Assembly (NCBI GenBank): GCA_012719345.1
Contig: JAAYAN010000031.1
Span: 1-59,115, forward strand
Source of the DNA: Ignavibacteria bacterium
GTDB taxonomy: Bacteria; Bacteroidota; Ignavibacteria; Ignavibacteriales; Melioribacteraceae
Length of the DNA stretch: 59,115 nt
Direction: 5' to 3'
Shown: positions 16,919 to 25,700 of the stretch, piece after piece
How the letters are laid out: each line of letters starts with the position of its first letter
Position numbering within the stretch: the stretch's first letter is position 1
Made by a program: the position numbers and the translations under genes
Notes under the pieces: generated by a model
What the model was told of the DNA's origin: nothing
Seen by the model: only the letters and a program-made list of their open reading frames with translations
Database searches by the model: none

Positions 16919-19168
16919 TCATTTCCTTGCAGAAGCTTCTAAAACAGCAATTGTTGCCAGATTTACAACCTCTTCCACCGTTGCTTTATATTGTATAAGA
17001 TGAGCGGGCAAGCGTGTTCCCATCAAAACCGGACCGATTGAAACAGCATTTCCCAAAAATTGAAGCGCCTGCATTGTAATATTTGCCGATTGCAAATCAG
17101 GAAATATCAGCACATTTGCATCACTGCTGAAATTGATGAAAGGGAAATATTCCTGGCGGATAAATTTATTGCGTGCCGTTGCAAGCTGCATTTCACCTTC
17201 TATAATCAACTCCGGATCAGATTTCTTGGCAATTTCTACAGCTTTTCTCATTTTTGCTGTTTCTCTGTTTTCGGCGCTTCCGAAATTTGAATAAGAAAGA
17301 AGTGCTGCTTTCGGTTCGAAGCCGAGATTCTTAACCATTCGTGCTGTAAGTAAAGCTATTTCAGCAATATCGTTTTCATCGGGATTTATATTTACTGCGC
17401 AATCTGCTAAAAATACGGTTTCCTTTGGTAAAACCATAAGATGATGACTTGAAACTTTTCGTACTCCCGGAGCCGGACCAATAATTTCAAGTATAATCCG
17501 TAAAGTTTCGGTATAGTGTGTTGATACTCCTCCTATCATTATGTCCGCTTCGCCGCTATGCACCATCATGGATGCAAAATAATCCCGTTTCCGCATCCTG
17601 TATTCAGCTTCGGGCTTTATTACTCCTTTGCGCTGCCGCATTTTAAAATATTCTTCGGCAAACGATTTATAGTGAATACTGTGTTCGGGATCCTCAGTTT
17701 TTATTCCGGTAAGATCAAGATTAAGCGTGTTTGCAATTTTTTTAATCTCGGTTTCGGAACCGAGTATTATGGGATGCGCAACACCTTCATCTGCTAAAAT
17801 CCTGCAGGCTTTTAAAACAACATCGCTGGTTCCTTCCGAAAAAACAATTCTTAAGGGCTGATGAGGAATACTGGCAGCAATATCTCTTATAACATTTTGC
17901 GTTAATCCGGCTGATATTTTTAATTTTTCGCGGTAAACGGTTTGTTCAAAGTTTTCTGAAGCCAAATCTTCTATTGATGCCTGATTCGCAACAGCTTCGG
18001 CAATACAGGACAAAATTCGCGGATCATCGGGTTTGGGTATAAAATAATCGGGACCGAAGCTTATATTGTTCCTGCTGTATGGTTGGATTTTTGTATCGGT
18101 TTTTTCTTCTCGTGCAAGATATGCTAAAGCTTTTATTGCGGCTGTTAACATTTCATCCGAAATGATTTTTGCTCCGCAATCGAGCGCTGCCCTTATTATA
18201 TATGGAAAGCTTAAAAAATTTAGAGCCGCGTTAGGAAATTCTCCCATCGAGGTAGAAATAAGTATGTCCTTACGGACTGCCTTCGCTTCTTCGTAAGTTA
18301 TTTCGGGGTCGGGCAAAGCCAAAGCAAAAACTATCGGGAACCTGTTCATTTTCAGAATATCTTCGGGGGTGATGTTAATTCCGGTTAGGTTTCCGATATA
18401 AACATCTGCTCCTTCAAAAGCATCTTTCAAGTTTTCTTTTCCGGGATTATCATTCGCATATTCAAGCCAAAAATCATTGATCACGCTGCGTTTACCGGAA
18501 ATCAATCCTGCTTTATCATAAACAAAAATATTATTTTTTACTGCGCCTATTTGTGAAAGCATTCGGGCAATTCCTATTCCCGAAACATTATCGGACGATA
18601 ATACGATTTTAACTTCGCTTATTTTTTTGTTGGCAAGATCAACTGCATTCAGCAATCCGGCCACTACGGCAACTGCTTCCGAGTAAAGATCAAGATTAAA
18701 AACCGGAATGCCGAGAATATTTTTTACTTTTTCGTAAATAATTATCCCATCGGGAAATTTTATATTTTGCAACGTTAAAGCTCCGAATGCCGGAGAAAGC
18801 GATTTGATAATTTCAACTGTTTTTTCGGGATCAGTTTCATTTATTTCAATATCAAAAGCATCAACATCAGCAAGTCTTTTAAACAGGACTGAAGTTCCTT
18901 CTAAAAAGGGTTTAACTGCATACGGACCGGCATTTCCTAAACCGGGAATGTAAGTTCCGTTTGAAATTACAGCAGCAAGATTTGCCCGTGATGTGTATTT
19001 AGCAGCCTCAACGCTGTTTTTAATAATTTCCATTGCCGGAAATGCTGCCCCGGGAATATATGCCATCTGCATTTCTCTTACAGAAGAACAGCTTTTAGTC
19101 GGTTTTATTTCAATTTTTCCGGCTTTAATATCGGAATGATATTTCAAGGCTTCTTCACGGCGTATCAT
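16919..19168 (-). CDS. Malic enzyme-phosphotransacetylase hybrid with a degenerate malic-enzyme domain
   Basis: This 749-residue protein has the MaeB layout, with an N-terminal malic-enzyme fold (1-about 405) and a C-terminal phosphotransacetylase-like domain (about 420-749). The fold aligns well ('MAYIPGAA', 'AAVISNGTYIPGLGNAG', 'VLFKRLADVD', 'FALALPDPEI'). However, the catalytic Lys is Thr 92, the metal-binding Glu-Asp is Gln 134-Asn 135, and the 'FHDDQHGTA' motif is 'FNLDLYSEA' (157-165). The nucleotide-binding GAGAAG is 'SDNVSG' (192-197), and 'PNQVNN' is 'PNAALN' (312-317). Tyr 37 and Asp 160 remain. Oxidative decarboxylation is therefore unlikely. The phosphotransacetylase half keeps 'LLSYSNFGSAEN' and in MaeB binds acetyl-CoA as an allosteric signal. 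The start is GGAG-supported and lies 14 bases inside the dikinase gene. Confidence 0.85.
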   Translation of the reverse strand: MIRREEALKYHSDIKAGKIEIKPTKSCSSVREMQMAYIPGAAFPAMEIIKNSVEAAKYTSRANLAAVISNGTYIPGLGNAGPYAVKPFLEGTSVLFKRLADVDAFDIEINETDPEKTVEIIKSLSPAFGALTLQNIKFPDGIIIYEKVKNILGIPVFNLDLYSEAVAVVAGLLNAVDLANKKISEVKIVLSSDNVSGIGIARMLSQIGAVKNNIFVYDKAGLISGKRSVINDFWLEYANDNPGKENLKDAFEGADVYIGNLTGINITPEDILKMNRFPIVFALALPDPEITYEEAKAVRKDILISTSMGEFPNAALNFLSFPYIIRAALDCGAKIISDEMLTAAIKALAYLAREEKTDTKIQPYSRNNISFGPDYFIPKPDDPRILSCIAEAVANQASIEDLASENFEQTVYREKLKISAGLTQNVIRDIAASIPHQPLRIVFSEGTSDVVLKACRILADEGVAHPIILGSETEIKKIANTLNLDLTGIKTEDPEHSIHYKSFAEEYFKMRQRKGVIKPEAEYRMRKRDYFASMMVHSGEADIMIGGVSTHYTETLRIILEIIGPAPGVRKVSSHHLMVLPKETVFLADCAVNINPDENDIAEIALLTARMVKNLGFEPKAALLSYSNFGSAENRETAKMRKAVEIAKKSDPELIIEGEMQLATARNKFIRQEYFPFINFSSDANVLIFPDLQSANITMQALQFLGNAVSIGPVLMGTRLPAHLIQYKATVEEVVNLATIAVLEASARK

Positions 19169-22100
19169 ATTTTTTCTCCATAATTTTATTTAGCGGAAAT
19201 TGCGATGCTGCTTCTTTCAAAGTATTAAAAAAAAGCGGAATGGGACGCACCTGCAAAATTTTTATTTCATATTCATCAAAAGCAAATTCAATATCAAGCG
19301 GATAACCGAATGTTTGTTCAAGTTTAAATGATAGGCTGCATAAATCGCAAAGTTCGGTATATTCAATTGCTGCACGGAAACGCTGGTGATAAAGTGTTTC
19401 AACTAATTTTACGCCGAAACCTTTTTCCGAATCGAAAACCATTTGTTCCTTTTTATCGCCTGTGAGATAATTAAATTTTAAATCGCCGTTTTCAATTCCG
19501 GCATCTTTAATAATTGTTATCTGATCAGCGGCAACAACCCCCGATACAATTCCCTCGCCAAGTCCCAGCCCCACGTTTACAATTATTTCATCGGGATTTC
19601 CGGAAGCAGTATTCATTGTCTGTATTACTCCCGAAATACGCGAATTTATCATCTGTTGTACTATAACTCCGCCATTTGTGTAATCTGCTGCTTCACCTAA
19701 AATCTGGCGGTTGTGTATTGCCCTTTCTGTCCACAACCCGCACCAGGTTTTTTTTAGATATTTTACAATTTGCTCTGCACCTTTAACATAAAGATAGGTT
19801 TCAAATTCTCCTGCATGTGCAGCAAATTCCGAATCTTCTTCATCGGACGAAGACCTTATTGCAAGATACGGTTCGGAATCCTTTTCCTTCCTTGTCCGCT
19901 TAAGTAAATCTTCGTAAGCATCAATTATTAAAAGTGTTATTTCCGGTGGAAGAATTATTGAATCCCATAATCTGCTTATAAATAAAGATTTTTCTTTGAA
20001 GCTTAATCCTTTCTCTTTAATTATCAAGTCTATGGCATTTTGAACAGTTCCTGCTTTAAAATCAATTTGGGAAATACTTAAAAGTGCCGGACTTATTTCT
20101 GTATTAAGAACATCCTTAAATACTTTATTTGTAATTACAAACCAATCGGGGGTTATGTTTGGTCCGAAATATTTTTGTATTTCCGCAAGATTTGCCGCTT
20201 TAAGTCCGATAAAGTCTCTAATTTCTAACCCGCCGCATTCGGGTGTTATTATGTAATTATCGGTAAATCTGTTTTTTTGTTCTTTTTCGGCAATCGTAAA
20301 TTTCTCGTTTAATCCTTTCACTTCGAGGCTTGAACAATCGAGCATCAGTTCGATGTTGTTTAATTGTTTTAAAATATACCGTGTCATTAAAAATTCCTTA
20401 GGCGGTAAAAATTTATCAATTTGGCTGGTTATTTTGGATTTAAGAGCAATCAGTCCGGAAGAAAAAAGTTCTTCTATTTCTTTAATTTTTTCTGCAGGAA
20501 AAACCGGAAGATCGTCTTTTTGCGGGATTATTTCCATTAAACCGTTTATAAACTTATATTTACGGAAAAATGAAGCGCGTGCAAACAGAATTTGCGAAAG
20601 GGTATCGAGCCCGGTTAAATGGTTTAATATTTCTTCGGCCTCACAAAATAGTTCTGCTGCTTCTGCTTTTGTTATTTCGGCAATATAATTTAAAGCTTCG
20701 TTTCCGCAAAAAGGATTACTGATAAGTTCATTTAATAAAAGAGATTTTTCTTCGGCAGGAAAACCGGATTTTAAAAGTGTATCTGAAACTAATATTTCAT
20801 AAACGGCATATCGTAAAATATTGTTCTGCTCAATTTTGCTGAACTCTTTTATAAGCGAATGTTTATATTTTATTATTTTGCCTCTTAACTGAAGAATATC
20901 GGAAGAATCTTCAAGCAAATATAATTCGGAATAAGCTTCGGCAAGTTTTCGGAGATTATCGTAAATACTTGTAACAGTTTCTTTCTTAAAAATTACTGCC
21001 GCACCTTCGCTGCCATTTAGTATTATTATATCTTCATCATTTAAAATATTTTCCTTTTCGCGTATTTGTGTTCTTTTCAAAATGTTCAATCCGTAACGGA
21101 TATCATTTTCCTCTTTAAACTTAAGTGTTTTGTACACGAGACTTCGGGTGCCGCTTTTGTAATAATCCCATATTCCGCTGATAATAATTGCCGGTTTATT
21201 AAATTGATTTGCTATAATTCCGGCGTGGCTTAAAATTCCGCCGCTTGTAGAAATTATTCCCGATGAATTAAAAATATACGCGCTGTCTTCGGGGGTAATT
21301 CTGTCCGTTACAAGAATGCTGTTTTTAAAATCCTCGGGATTTCTGGATTCAATACCCAGAACGGCTTTTGCCACCGTTTTCCCAGGAGATGCTTTCAATC
21401 CGGAAACAATTATATTATCGGAAAAATGCTTTGTTCGTTTACGATGATTGATTTCGAAAAAGCTTTCAGTTATTTGAATAATCTCTTTTTCAAGTTCGGC
21501 TGGCAAAGGTTCTTTAAATGGAATTACATAGTTATTTTGCCTGAGCATTATGGCAAGATGATGAACATTGAGAATAATATTATTCTTCCAATCGTCCGAA
21601 ATATATTTTCGGTATCTGTAAATGCCGTTTCCTTCGGAAACAAGCGCAAGACGTATTATACCGAGATAATCGCGAAGGACAAACACGTTTAGTTTTCCGC
21701 CGAGAAGCGGAAGTTCGGCTTTTTGGATTTCGCAGTTTTCAATATATCCAGTTGTAATAAAACTTAGTGTCTTTTCAAAAAGGATAAGAAGTTTTGCAAT
21801 AAGCACAAAATGTTTAACCGAATCCGTATTGCTTCCTAAAATATCGGCAAAAAATTCTGCTTCGTGAATTCTCTGAAAAAGTTCGGGATGAGCGGTTTCG
21901 AACAAATTGCCGGTAAATATTATTTCGCCGCTTTCAATTCCTTCGTTAAGTTTGGCAAAAACTTTTTTCTCGAGATCAAGCTGTCCTATTGTGCCGTTTT
22001 TATTACTATCGTTGGTTATCAGTTCTATTCCCAGCTCATCAAAACATCTGTTTATCAAAGTACTTATTTCGTAATTAAAAATCCGCGTTTTGCAATCTCT

Positions 22101-24203
22101 ATATTCTCCTTTTCCGTCCCAAAAATCCTTTTCCGAAGATTTGGCAAGATAACCGGAATTCAGCAGAATATTTCTTCTATCCCTCGATAAAATATAATTT
22201 AATGGCAGCGTGCCCCAATCCGTAAACAATTTAGCCCACTCGGCAGTTGCTTTGCCGATTGCCTCTTTATCAAGAATAAGCGAGCCGGTAATCCAATCCA
22301 AATCCATCATATAAGGCAGAAGACAAAACAGCAATTCTATCTTTTCGCACAAAACGCCTAAATCAACAGTCCTTTCCTTGTCGAACCGGGCGTGTATGCG
22401 TGTCCCCTTTAAATTCACAGCAAAATCCATTTTACTTAAAAAATGACGGACCGAATCGAGATTTAAATTAGGATGCGAATTGATTTCGTAATTGCTGATT
22501 CCGAAATATTCAAGATCAATCATCCCACCCTGAAGCGGGGGCGAGTAATCGATGCGTATAAAGAGCGGATGATTTCTGAAAAAAACGTAATAATGAACTT
22601 CATTGCCGTATAAAAAGATATTAACAATCGGAAAGGATTTTTGTCCGTAAAGAATCTGGCGTTTGAATGAATCCCGTAAAATTTTTACCGGATAAGGAAT
22701 TTCGTTCGGGTTTGCGGATTCGGGTTCAAAATCGGCATAACGGATATTTTTCAATTCGAACTGGATTTTTCCGTTTCCGAAAAGAATTAAATCAATTGTG
22801 CGGTTCGGCGACCGGGTTTTATCCACAAGTTTGAACCCGAATTTTAAACCCTTTTGATGAAGATACCTTTTAAGTCCGTGAATAGTTGTAACTTTTTCAA
22901 TATCCGGAGGATCTTCAAAAGTCTGTAAAAGTCTTGTAAGCGCGGCGGAAATTCCTTTGCCGGAGCATAATTCAAGTTCGTTCAAAGTTTTCGATTTCAA
23001 ATCGTCGTATTTTTGCTTTATTTGGCTGCACTCTTCAGAAAGATTTTCGAACAGCAGGATGTACCACTCAACAATTTTATCCAATCTGTTTAATATCGCA
23101 CGGATTTTTTCTTCGTTAAGCGGAGCAATATCAAGTATAAGCTTAAGCGCTTCGGCGTGCTCGAGGTTGTATTCTTTAAATAACGAAATTTGCGAAGATT
23201 TATCTGTACTGCCGTAACCGAAAGAAACGTTTCCGCGAAGTTCAAAAATAAGCAACGGGTTTCCGATATCGGCATTAAGGCATTGTTGAAGAAAAAAAGC
23301 TTCGGTTTCATCGAGAAAGAAAGGAAGAGAATTTTTAATTTCTGCCGGGCATTTCTTTTCGCAGAATATTCCTTCGTTAATTCTGCTCCAGCCGGAAAAG
23401 GCAATAATGTTTTTAAGAATTTTTTCGCCGCAGATTTTTTCTGCATTCACAACAGAGTCCGCAAAATCAGTAATTTTTCCGGAGGAAATAAGACTGAAAA
23501 TATCCGAATAACCCGCGCAGGTAAATTTAAGATATTTTTCCAGTTTTTCGTATTCCGAAAATCCCAGCAGTTTCCTGGCGTTTTCGGGTGGCAGTTTTCT
23601 GTTTTCTAAATCCAGTAATCGTGATGCAAAGTATTTAAGCTTTAAATCGTCATTCTGCAAAAAGAAAAACAAAAGCGGATCTATAACTGGTTTTGCTGCC
23701 GTAATTGCCGCACCCGAAAAAATTGCAGCGGCAAGTTTAATATTTTCTTCGGCAAACAGCAGATTTTTATCATCTGTAATTTCTTCGGTTATTGTTTTAA
23801 TTAATTGCATATCCGGACGTATTCTTTCACTGCCCATTTTTTGCAGGTACAACTGAAGCGTAAGATTTAATACTTTTTTGCTGTTTAATTTCAAAACGCT
23901 TCGGAATAGAGCGCTGGCCATATCGGAATTATACAAGAAATTTTCTAAAAATGAGTTTAATATCACCGCTTTATCAAGATCGGCATTTTTAATATTTGCC
24001 AAATATCTGCTCAAAAACTGCCGTGTTATATCTATGCTGTTTTTGTTTTGAAGAGGCTGAAATGAACTTGCAAGATTATAAAACGCTGCGCTGCTGAAGT
24101 TTTTGGCGGAAGATATTTCAATTATTTTTTCTAAAATTAATTCAGCATTTTGTGAACTGTTTATTCTTTCCGAAACACTACCCTGTAATTCATTATTTTC
24201 CAT
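19155..24203 (-). CDS. Giant PEP-synthase-like dikinase (PEP/pyruvate-binding domain protein)
   Basis: This protein has 1682 residues. About residues 1-960 are unlike any family I can name and are mostly helical, with a beta-rich middle part. A phosphohistidine swivelling domain follows ('ISTSGGILSHAGIIANQF', His near 993). Next is a helical linker (about 1050-1320). A C-terminal ATP-grasp domain of the PPDK N-terminal type has 'IGLKAANLAEI' (near 1333), 'IRSSSDEEDSEFAAHAGEFET' (near 1454), 'GLGLGEGIVSG' and 'LQVRPIP' (near 1651). The ATP and His machinery looks intact, but the PEP/pyruvate TIM barrel is missing. The order His domain then ATP-grasp is that of glucan/phosphoglucan water dikinases, and the reverse of PEP synthase. 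The acceptor is unknown. It is co-transcribed with the malic-enzyme-like gene. Confidence 0.8.
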   Translation of the reverse strand: MENNELQGSVSERINSSQNAELILEKIIEISSAKNFSSAAFYNLASSFQPLQNKNSIDITRQFLSRYLANIKNADLDKAVILNSFLENFLYNSDMASALFRSVLKLNSKKVLNLTLQLYLQKMGSERIRPDMQLIKTITEEITDDKNLLFAEENIKLAAAIFSGAAITAAKPVIDPLLFFFLQNDDLKLKYFASRLLDLENRKLPPENARKLLGFSEYEKLEKYLKFTCAGYSDIFSLISSGKITDFADSVVNAEKICGEKILKNIIAFSGWSRINEGIFCEKKCPAEIKNSLPFFLDETEAFFLQQCLNADIGNPLLIFELRGNVSFGYGSTDKSSQISLFKEYNLEHAEALKLILDIAPLNEEKIRAILNRLDKIVEWYILLFENLSEECSQIKQKYDDLKSKTLNELELCSGKGISAALTRLLQTFEDPPDIEKVTTIHGLKRYLHQKGLKFGFKLVDKTRSPNRTIDLILFGNGKIQFELKNIRYADFEPESANPNEIPYPVKILRDSFKRQILYGQKSFPIVNIFLYGNEVHYYVFFRNHPLFIRIDYSPPLQGGMIDLEYFGISNYEINSHPNLNLDSVRHFLSKMDFAVNLKGTRIHARFDKERTVDLGVLCEKIELLFCLLPYMMDLDWITGSLILDKEAIGKATAEWAKLFTDWGTLPLNYILSRDRRNILLNSGYLAKSSEKDFWDGKGEYRDCKTRIFNYEISTLINRCFDELGIELITNDSNKNGTIGQLDLEKKVFAKLNEGIESGEIIFTGNLFETAHPELFQRIHEAEFFADILGSNTDSVKHFVLIAKLLILFEKTLSFITTGYIENCEIQKAELPLLGGKLNVFVLRDYLGIIRLALVSEGNGIYRYRKYISDDWKNNIILNVHHLAIMLRQNNYVIPFKEPLPAELEKEIIQITESFFEINHRKRTKHFSDNIIVSGLKASPGKTVAKAVLGIESRNPEDFKNSILVTDRITPEDSAYIFNSSGIISTSGGILSHAGIIANQFNKPAIIISGIWDYYKSGTRSLVYKTLKFKEENDIRYGLNILKRTQIREKENILNDEDIIILNGSEGAAVIFKKETVTSIYDNLRKLAEAYSELYLLEDSSDILQLRGKIIKYKHSLIKEFSKIEQNNILRYAVYEILVSDTLLKSGFPAEEKSLLLNELISNPFCGNEALNYIAEITKAEAAELFCEAEEILNHLTGLDTLSQILFARASFFRKYKFINGLMEIIPQKDDLPVFPAEKIKEIEELFSSGLIALKSKITSQIDKFLPPKEFLMTRYILKQLNNIELMLDCSSLEVKGLNEKFTIAEKEQKNRFTDNYIITPECGGLEIRDFIGLKAANLAEIQKYFGPNITPDWFVITNKVFKDVLNTEISPALLSISQIDFKAGTVQNAIDLIIKEKGLSFKEKSLFISRLWDSIILPPEITLLIIDAYEDLLKRTRKEKDSEPYLAIRSSSDEEDSEFAAHAGEFETYLYVKGAEQIVKYLKKTWCGLWTERAIHNRQILGEAADYTNGGVIVQQMINSRISGVIQTMNTASGNPDEIIVNVGLGLGEGIVSGVVAADQITIIKDAGIENGDLKFNYLTGDKKEQMVFDSEKGFGVKLVETLYHQRFRAAIEYTELCDLCSLSFKLEQTFGYPLDIEFAFDEYEIKILQVRPIPLFFNTLKEAASQFPLNKIMEKKYDTP

Positions 24204-24282
24204 TCCAGTGTACTGCCGAATTTGTTTACTGCAATCATAATAAATATCTTGTTAAAGCAAAACTGTAAAATAAAATAAAAAA

Positions 24283-24300
24283 GCCCGGCAGCTGCCGGGC
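24283..24300 (-). terminator. Rho-independent terminator of the T9SS cargo gene
   Basis: A perfect 18-base palindrome, GCCCGGCAGCTGCCGGGC, is followed on the minus strand by TTTTTTATTTTATTTTA (24300 down to about 24266). It sits 31-48 bases after the T9SS protein stop and also insulates the downstream dikinase operon. Confidence 0.9.
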
Positions 24301-24330
24301 AAACAATAATTTTTAATTATTTATTCTTCA

Positions 24331-25629
24331 TTACTTCATCAAAATCAGCTTCTTCACCGAAGAAAAAACTCCTGCCTGCAATTTGTATAAATAAACGCCT
24401 GAAGCAAGTTTTGAAGCATCAAATTTTACTTCGTAATTTCCTGCAGGCTGTTGCTGGTTTACAAGGGTTGCTACTTCCTGACCGAGAAGGTTGTAGACTT
24501 TTAATGTTGCCAACACACCCCGTCCTTCGGATACCCCTCTCGAGAGGGGACTTTCAGGGATTGAATATTTAATTGTTGTTACCGGGTTGAACGGATTCGG
24601 ATAGTTTTGCGAAAGTAAAAGTTCTGTTGGAAGAACTGCAGCATCAACGGTAATTTCATTTGAATAAGTGAATGAACCGTCGAGATCGATTTGTTTCAAT
24701 CTATAAGAGTAAGAGTATGAAGCTTGAGTAAGATTATCAGTGAACGAATATTCTTTTGGAGCATTAGAATTCCCTGCTCCTTCAATAAAACCAATTGTTT
24801 CCCACTTTGCGCTTTGCTCTATGCCCTTTGCTTGTTTTTGTACCTCAAATCCATAATTATTAATCTCAGTTATGGTTTGCCAAAAAAGTTCAACACTTTG
24901 TCCGTTTAAACTTCCGCGGAAAAGATTTAATTCAACCGGTGTCGGGTTTTCATTTGCACTAACTCTGATATCATCCAAAGCAAATTCATCCATTGAACCG
25001 CTTCCTGTAATTTCATTCCCTTTCCAGCGTAAATATATTATAGAATTTGGCGCAATGTTTACCGGAATGCTTATTGTCCTGTCGTTGCGTACCCAGACCG
25101 GAGTTGGGTCAGCTTCCAAAGGAGAAGTAAAATCTAAAGCCGGCATAGGACTAAAGTCGCTTCCATCTGATGAATATTCGAAATTAAATGAATTTGATTT
25201 CCCCTGATCGTTTAAACACCATATTTCGTATTCGATGTTAATTGTATTTATTATGCCGCCGGTGCTATTAATCAGTCTTAAAGTAATAGAACCGGGCGTA
25301 AAGTCGGTACCTACAGGCTGGATTCCCAAAGCATGATTATCAGTATCAACAATAAAAGAATAAATTCCTCCGGGAGTAACTCCACCTGGTTTTAATCCTC
25401 TGGCAAAATCACCTGTAGTTAAAGAATAACCATAATTAAGCGTACTGTCGGAAAGACCTATAATTTCCCAGTTATCAGAATCGAGCTGTCCTGCAAGAGG
25501 TTCCGGTGCGAATCCAGAACCGTTAAAGTCATCGAATGTGATGTGAGCAAAACCTGTTGCCGGTATTTGTACTTGAGAGAAGATGCAGACAGAAAACAAC
25601 AGGAGAAAGAATGTTGAAAAACACTTCAT
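24331..25629 (-). CDS. Secreted protein with type IX secretion C-terminal sorting domain
   Basis: This 432-residue protein has a signal peptide (1-19, 'LLFSVCIFS') and a beta-sandwich-like region of unknown role ('DEFALDDIRVS' near 220). A short fibronectin-like segment follows ('GQSVELFWQTITEINNYGFEVQ'). The C-terminal sorting domain starts at 'LSQNYPNPFNPVTTIKYSIPE' and ends in 'GVYLYKLQAGVFSSVKKLILMK', the type A T9SS pattern. The protein should be exported through the Sec and type IX systems. Two repeat elements lie inside the gene in frame. One is a CCCCTCTCGAGAGGGG palindrome that adds about 15 residues ('SPLSRGVSEGRGVLA') to the sorting domain, and the other is a heptamer array encoding 'QAKGIEQSAKW'. 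A GGAGG ribosome site fits the start. Confidence 0.85.
   Translation of the reverse strand: MKCFSTFFLLLFSVCIFSQVQIPATGFAHITFDDFNGSGFAPEPLAGQLDSDNWEIIGLSDSTLNYGYSLTTGDFARGLKPGGVTPGGIYSFIVDTDNHALGIQPVGTDFTPGSITLRLINSTGGIINTINIEYEIWCLNDQGKSNSFNFEYSSDGSDFSPMPALDFTSPLEADPTPVWVRNDRTISIPVNIAPNSIIYLRWKGNEITGSGSMDEFALDDIRVSANENPTPVELNLFRGSLNGQSVELFWQTITEINNYGFEVQKQAKGIEQSAKWETIGFIEGAGNSNAPKEYSFTDNLTQASYSYSYRLKQIDLDGSFTYSNEITVDAAVLPTELLLSQNYPNPFNPVTTIKYSIPESPLSRGVSEGRGVLATLKVYNLLGQEVATLVNQQQPAGNYEVKFDASKLASGVYLYKLQAGVFSSVKKLILMK
24511..24556. repeat. Palindromic repeat element inserted in frame
   Basis: CCCCTCTCGAGAGGGG (24534-24549) is a perfect 16-base palindrome. It is followed on the minus strand by TATCCGAAGGACGGGGTGTG, with a second mini-stem TCC-GAA-GGA. 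I recognise this shape as a dispersed intergenic repeat of Bacteroidota-like genomes, but I could not count copies here. Only this copy was noticed in the window. Confidence 0.7.
24805..24832. repeat. Four-unit heptamer repeat in the T9SS protein gene
   Basis: The consecutive units are CTTTGCG, CTTTGCT, CTATGCC and CTTTGCT. A 7-base period cannot keep codon phase, so each unit is read in a different frame, giving 'QAKGIEQSAKW' on the minus strand. The overall gene stays open. Confidence 0.65.
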
Positions 25630-25661
25630 TTTACCTCCGTATTTTAAGTTATATATTAAAT

Positions 25662-25678
25662 GTTCAGTTTGTCTGAAC
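25662..25678. promoter_or_regulatory. Short inverted repeat upstream of the T9SS cargo gene
   Basis: GTTCAG (25662-25667) and CTGAAC (25673-25678) form a perfect 6-bp stem around TTTGT. It lies 33-49 bases before the T9SS protein start and 23 bases after the sugar transferase stop. It could be an operator or a weak hairpin, and there is no T-run long enough for a confident terminator. Confidence 0.35.
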
Positions 25679-25700
25679 TTTCAAAATATACCACTCCCTA

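Noticed and set aside
24331-25629. Pseudogene call for the T9SS protein because of its repeats
   Set aside because: The frame stays open through both repeat elements, and signal peptide and sorting domain are both intact.
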